NCBI GenBank assembly: GCA_028867095.1
Contig: JAGWHA010000033.1
Coordinates: forward strand, 1 to 7,240
DNA: 7,240 nucleotides
DNA from: Microcaldota archaeon
GTDB lineage: Archaea > Micrarchaeota > Micrarchaeia > Micrarchaeales > CABMGC01
Direction of reading: 5' to 3'
Below, one piece after another: positions 5,449 to 7,240 of this stretch. Within the stretch, counting starts at the first letter, position 1; each line of letters begins with the position of its first letter. The position numbers and the translations under genes are program-made. The notes under the pieces are model-generated. The model worked only from the letters and a program-made list of their open reading frames with translations, was not told the DNA's origin and made no database searches.

Positions 5449-6086
5449 TATTTAGGGACAGGGAGGATGCGGCCGCGCAGCTTGCTGCCAAGCTGAAGGC
5501 AATGAGGCTTAAGGACCCGATCATCATGGCGATCCCAAGGGGAGGGGTGATAACTGGAGAGGTGATCGCAAGGGCGCTTGGCGCGAGGCTCGATGTGATT
5601 GTCTCAAGGAAGGTCGGCGCACCAGGCAATCCCGAGCTTGCGATCGGGGCGGTAGCCCCTGACGGCGCCTTCTTCCCAAACCGCGAGGCGCTCATTGCGC
5701 TTGGCATACCCGAGGAGTTCGCAAGGCGCGCAGCGGCAATAGTGTCTGAGGAGGTGGAGCGCAGGCTGGAGAGGTTCCGCGGAAGCAAGAAATACGACCT
5801 CAAGGGAAGGACGATCGTGATTGTGGATGACGGGATAGCAACCGGCGCGACGATGTTCGCTGCGGTTGAGTGGGCAGGGAGGCAGTCCCCCAAGAGGCTG
5901 ATAGTCGCAGTGCCAGTCGGTCCGAAGGAGACGCTAGAGAGGCTCTCGGGGCTCGCCGAGGTTGTCGCGCTGCAATCGCCTACCCTCTTTATGGCTGTTG
6001 GGGAGTTCTACACCCTCTTCGACCAGGTGGCTGACGAGAGGGTTGTGGAGATAATGAGAAGCCATGGGTATGCCCTAAAGCCGTGA
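5445..6086 (+). CDS. Type I phosphoribosyltransferase family protein
   Basis: A 213-residue phosphoribosyltransferase. The N-terminus MIFRDREDAAAQLAAKL is typical of the family group that partners dienelactone hydrolase-like proteins. The loop IPRGGV (30-35) and KVGAPGNPELAIGAV (56-70) follow. The PRPP-binding signature is VIVDDGIATGAT (125-136), with Asp128-Asp129 and the phosphate loop ATGAT. All expected elements are intact, so PRPP binding is likely; the base or other acceptor is unknown, and the short hood gives no clue. From memory, Mycobacterium tuberculosis Rv0571c carries the same two domains in one chain. Here they are separate and in hydrolase-first order, linked by a 4-bp ATGA overlap. 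A PRPP synthase gene is transcribed divergently from the pair. The sampled GC (5581-5640) is about 62%. Confidence 0.85.
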   Translation: MIFRDREDAAAQLAAKLKAMRLKDPIIMAIPRGGVITGEVIARALGARLDVIVSRKVGAPGNPELAIGAVAPDGAFFPNREALIALGIPEEFARRAAAIVSEEVERRLERFRGSKKYDLKGRTIVIVDDGIATGATMFAAVEWAGRQSPKRLIVAVPVGPKETLERLSGLAEVVALQSPTLFMAVGEFYTLFDQVADERVVEIMRSHGYALKP

Positions 6087-6220
6087 ACTCAGCGCAAGCA
6101 AATTCATTCCGCGCATCCATGGATGGATCATGAGCGCATGCGGCCGCGCGCCTTGCCGCTATGCCCCGAAGATGATGGGCCCCCTGCGCCTGGGCCTTGA
6201 AATGGCGCAGCGCTTGCCCT
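6087..6220. other. Convergent intergenic region with palindromes, no gene seen
   Basis: This 134-base GC-rich gap lies between the stops of the phosphoribosyltransferase (+) and CBS (-) genes. It holds a perfect 12-base palindrome CATCCATGGATG (6114-6125) and a NotI-type octamer GCGGCCGC (6140-6147). CTGCGCC (6184-6190) can pair with GGCGCAG (6204-6210) in a 7-bp stem with a 13-base loop. An ATG-start frame from 6130 runs on into the CBS gene and looks like a shadow. The hairpins could aid termination or processing, but no T-run follows on either strand. No tRNA or known RNA fold was recognised. Confidence 0.35.
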
Positions 6221-6742
6221 TCAGGATTCCTCCTCGGACTCGCTCTCCGCTTCAGCGATGGCGAACTCCTCTGGCTCCTTCTCCCCCTCTCCGCCCTGGC
6301 CGCGGGTGCTAAGGATCTCGCCTAGGATGTCGATTAGGTAGTTGGCGTTCTTCATTATGTCGTTGTCTGTCACTATCCCGACCAGCTTCTTTTTCTCCTT
6401 GTCGACGACGCACAGCCTCTTGACTCTGTACTCGACCATCGTCCTCGCCGCCTCCTCCAATGTCTCGTCCTCCCCTATGAACTTGAGGGGCTTGCTCATG
6501 AGGTTCCTTGCCTTCAGGGTGTATAGCGTGCCCTTCATCTTCTTCTCCGCAAACCTCCTGACTATGTCCCCCTGCGTTATGATCCCCTCAGCCTTCTTTG
6601 CCCTGTTTAGCACAACCACCGACCCTATCCTGTATTTTTGCATCTTCTGCGCGACGCCCTTTATGTCCTCCCCCTCGCCTGCGGTTATGACCGGATAGCT
6701 CATTATCTCGTATACCCTCAGCATTTGTTTGTCCTTGACCAT
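6221..6742 (-). CDS. Two-CBS-domain protein with acidic C-terminal tail
   Basis: A 173-residue protein made of a tandem CBS pair (Bateman module). CBS1 spans about residues 8-66 (YEIMSYPVITAGEGEDI to GIITQGDIVRRF) and CBS2 about 78-133 (ARNLMSKPLKFIGEDETL to GIVTDNDIMKN). Each ends in the G-I-[IV]-T-x-x-D-I pattern, whose Thr and Asp contact ribose in adenosine-nucleotide ligands. Such stand-alone pairs usually sense AMP, ATP or S-adenosyl-methionine and regulate a partner; neither ligand nor partner is visible here. The last 25 or so residues (about 149-173) are strongly acidic, ending AEAESESEEES. An upstream in-frame ATG at 6760 would add 6 residues, but the TATA box is only 17 bases before it, so a transcript from that box would miss it. 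The ATG at 6742 lies 35 bases from the box centre and is preferred; 6724 is a further alternative. Confidence 0.85.
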   Translation of the reverse strand: MVKDKQMLRVYEIMSYPVITAGEGEDIKGVAQKMQKYRIGSVVVLNRAKKAEGIITQGDIVRRFAEKKMKGTLYTLKARNLMSKPLKFIGEDETLEEAARTMVEYRVKRLCVVDKEKKKLVGIVTDNDIMKNANYLIDILGEILSTRGQGGEGEKEPEEFAIAEAESESEEES

Positions 6743-6773
6743 GCAATCCCAATCTAACATGACTCTGGCAAGA

Positions 6774-6780
6774 TATATAA
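6774..6780 (-). promoter_or_regulatory. TATA box of the CBS-domain gene
   Basis: On the minus strand this reads TTATATA within AATTATATAT, the best match to the archaeal box A consensus in the window. Its centre (6777) is 35 bases before the ATG at 6742, predicting a start near 6751 and a leader of about 10 bases. The region 6743-6853 between this gene and the PH-domain gene holds nothing else I can support. Confidence 0.6.
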
Positions 6781-6853
6781 TTTGCGCCCGGGCTCATTTG
6801 TGCGGATCGCTCTTTGCCTCTGCCCAACCACATTGGACTCGGCTCGGCCGCCC

Positions 6854-7240
6854 CTACGTCCCAAGCGCAGCTCCGCAACTGCGGCAGAACCTTGAGAGGG
6901 CAGACTCCCTTGCGCCGCACGTCCTGCAGAACATCGGGGCCGCCTGCTCCTCGACATCGCTTGTGTCGCTCTGCGGCCGATCGCCTGCCGCGTCCATCAG
7001 CTTCTGGTTCAAGAACTTCGCGAACTCCGCGGCCTCCCTGGCGCGCAGGCCCTCTATCACCCCCTCCGCCTTGCCCTCCTTTAGCACCTTGCCCTTGTCG
7101 ACCCCGAGGATGTTTAGGTGGAGCGAGGAGGACATTATTCCGTGCTCTATCCTGACGCTTGTTATCCTGCGGTAGGGTATTATCTCGTAGTACTTGCGCA
7201 GGCCCATCGCGGTCCTGTAGATTATGACGAGCCTCTTGTC
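6854..7240 (-). CDS. PH-like domain protein with C-terminal zinc ribbon (5' end outside window)
   Basis: The frame is open to the right edge with 11 further codons (DKRLVIIYRTA) before the internal Met at 7207, so that Met is not the true start. The 128 residues visible begin with the later strands of a small bacterial-type PH (DUF304-like) domain: RLVIIYRTAMGLRKYYEIIPYRRITSVRIEHGIMSSSLHL, including the typical I-P-Y-x-x-I-T-S-V-x-[IV] strand. A closing helix REAAEFAKFLNQKL follows. After a polar linker comes a compact zinc ribbon with Cys pairs CRTC and CRSC (residues 105, 108, 119 and 122 of the visible part), a common add-on of small archaeal proteins. Related PH-like proteins often have membrane segments upstream; that part is not visible. 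It is likely a structural or membrane-associated protein of unknown role. The CBS gene follows on the same strand with its own promoter. Confidence 0.75.
   Translation of the reverse strand, partial: DKRLVIIYRTAMGLRKYYEIIPYRRITSVRIEHGIMSSSLHLNILGVDKGKVLKEGKAEGVIEGLRAREAAEFAKFLNQKLMDAAGDRPQSDTSDVEEQAAPMFCRTCGARESALSRFCRSCGAALGT

Noticed and set aside
5336..5893. A 185-codon minus-strand open frame opposite the phosphoribosyltransferase
   Set aside because: Antisense to an intact gene, rich in Ala/Ser/Pro/Leu as expected for a shadow, with no domain seen.
5467..6149. Exact 12-base repeat ATGCGGCCGCGC at 5467-5478 and 6138-6149, with weaker similarity beyond
   Set aside because: Matches 19 of 23 bases in total, but both copies are GC-rich, and the first is simply Ala codons in the transferase. 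There is no further sign of duplication.
6130..6312. Short + strand open frame in the convergent gap
   Set aside because: Half of it is antisense to the CBS gene, the translation is Arg/Pro-rich, and no ribosome-binding site or TATA box was noticed.
6729..7175. A 148-codon + strand open frame opposite the CBS and PH-domain genes
   Set aside because: It covers the promoter and start of the CBS gene and the coding part of the PH-domain gene. The Ser/Pro/Arg-rich translation has no motif.
1..7240. Search by eye for CRISPR arrays, tRNA/rRNA, insertion sequences and attachment sites
   Set aside because: No regularly spaced repeats, cloverleaf, transposase or integrase frame, or terminal inverted repeats were seen.

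Overview
The window looks archaeal, from a compact genome, possibly a DPANN-type lineage (the lineage is inference and weakly supported). TATA-like boxes sit at fixed distances from start codons. There is an AbrB/PIN (VapBC-type) toxin-antitoxin pair. The PRPP synthase is of the short archaeal type, and there is a stand-alone two-CBS protein. No rRNA, tRNA, CRISPR array, insertion sequence or integrase was seen, and no gene-free stretch exceeds 300 bases.

Layout, left to right. Bases 2-49 are the tail of an upstream gene on the + strand. A 2H-phosphoesterase (RNA ligase / cyclic phosphodiesterase family) follows at 103-657, then a T-rich terminator. An overlapping antitoxin-toxin pair lies at 763-1345, preceded by two tandem copies of a small palindrome. 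An FMN-binding split-barrel protein (pyridoxamine 5'-phosphate oxidase-like) occupies 1396-1875. It converges on a 600-residue P-loop ATPase of no family I recognise (3702-1900, minus strand). Upstream of the ATPase on the same strand is a PRPP synthase (4700-3774). A 70-bp divergent promoter region separates it from a + strand pair with a 4-bp ATGA overlap: an alpha/beta hydrolase (4771-5448) and a phosphoribosyltransferase (5445-6086). On the minus strand at the right are a two-CBS protein (6742-6221) and a PH-like domain protein with a C-terminal zinc ribbon, whose 5' end lies beyond the window edge.

Functional links. The clearest is PRPP: a PRPP-making enzyme is divergently transcribed from an operon with a PRPP-motif phosphoribosyltransferase. 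The toxin-antitoxin pair is self-contained and probably autoregulated. The remaining genes look like independent single-gene units, each with its own TATA-like box.

Two promoter geometries recur. In leaderless-type units the TATA centre is about 25-27 bases before the ATG. In short-leader units it is about 35-37 bases before it. This supports moving the CBS start downstream and casts doubt on the first ATG of the antitoxin. Base composition is uneven: hand-counted 60-base samples give about 37% GC in the antitoxin, 63% in the neighbouring FMN protein and 62% in the phosphoribosyltransferase. The ATPase is about 41% GC in a 3'-half sample and 55% in a 5'-half sample. The most novel items are the orphan ATPase and the altered substrate loops of the PRPP synthase.
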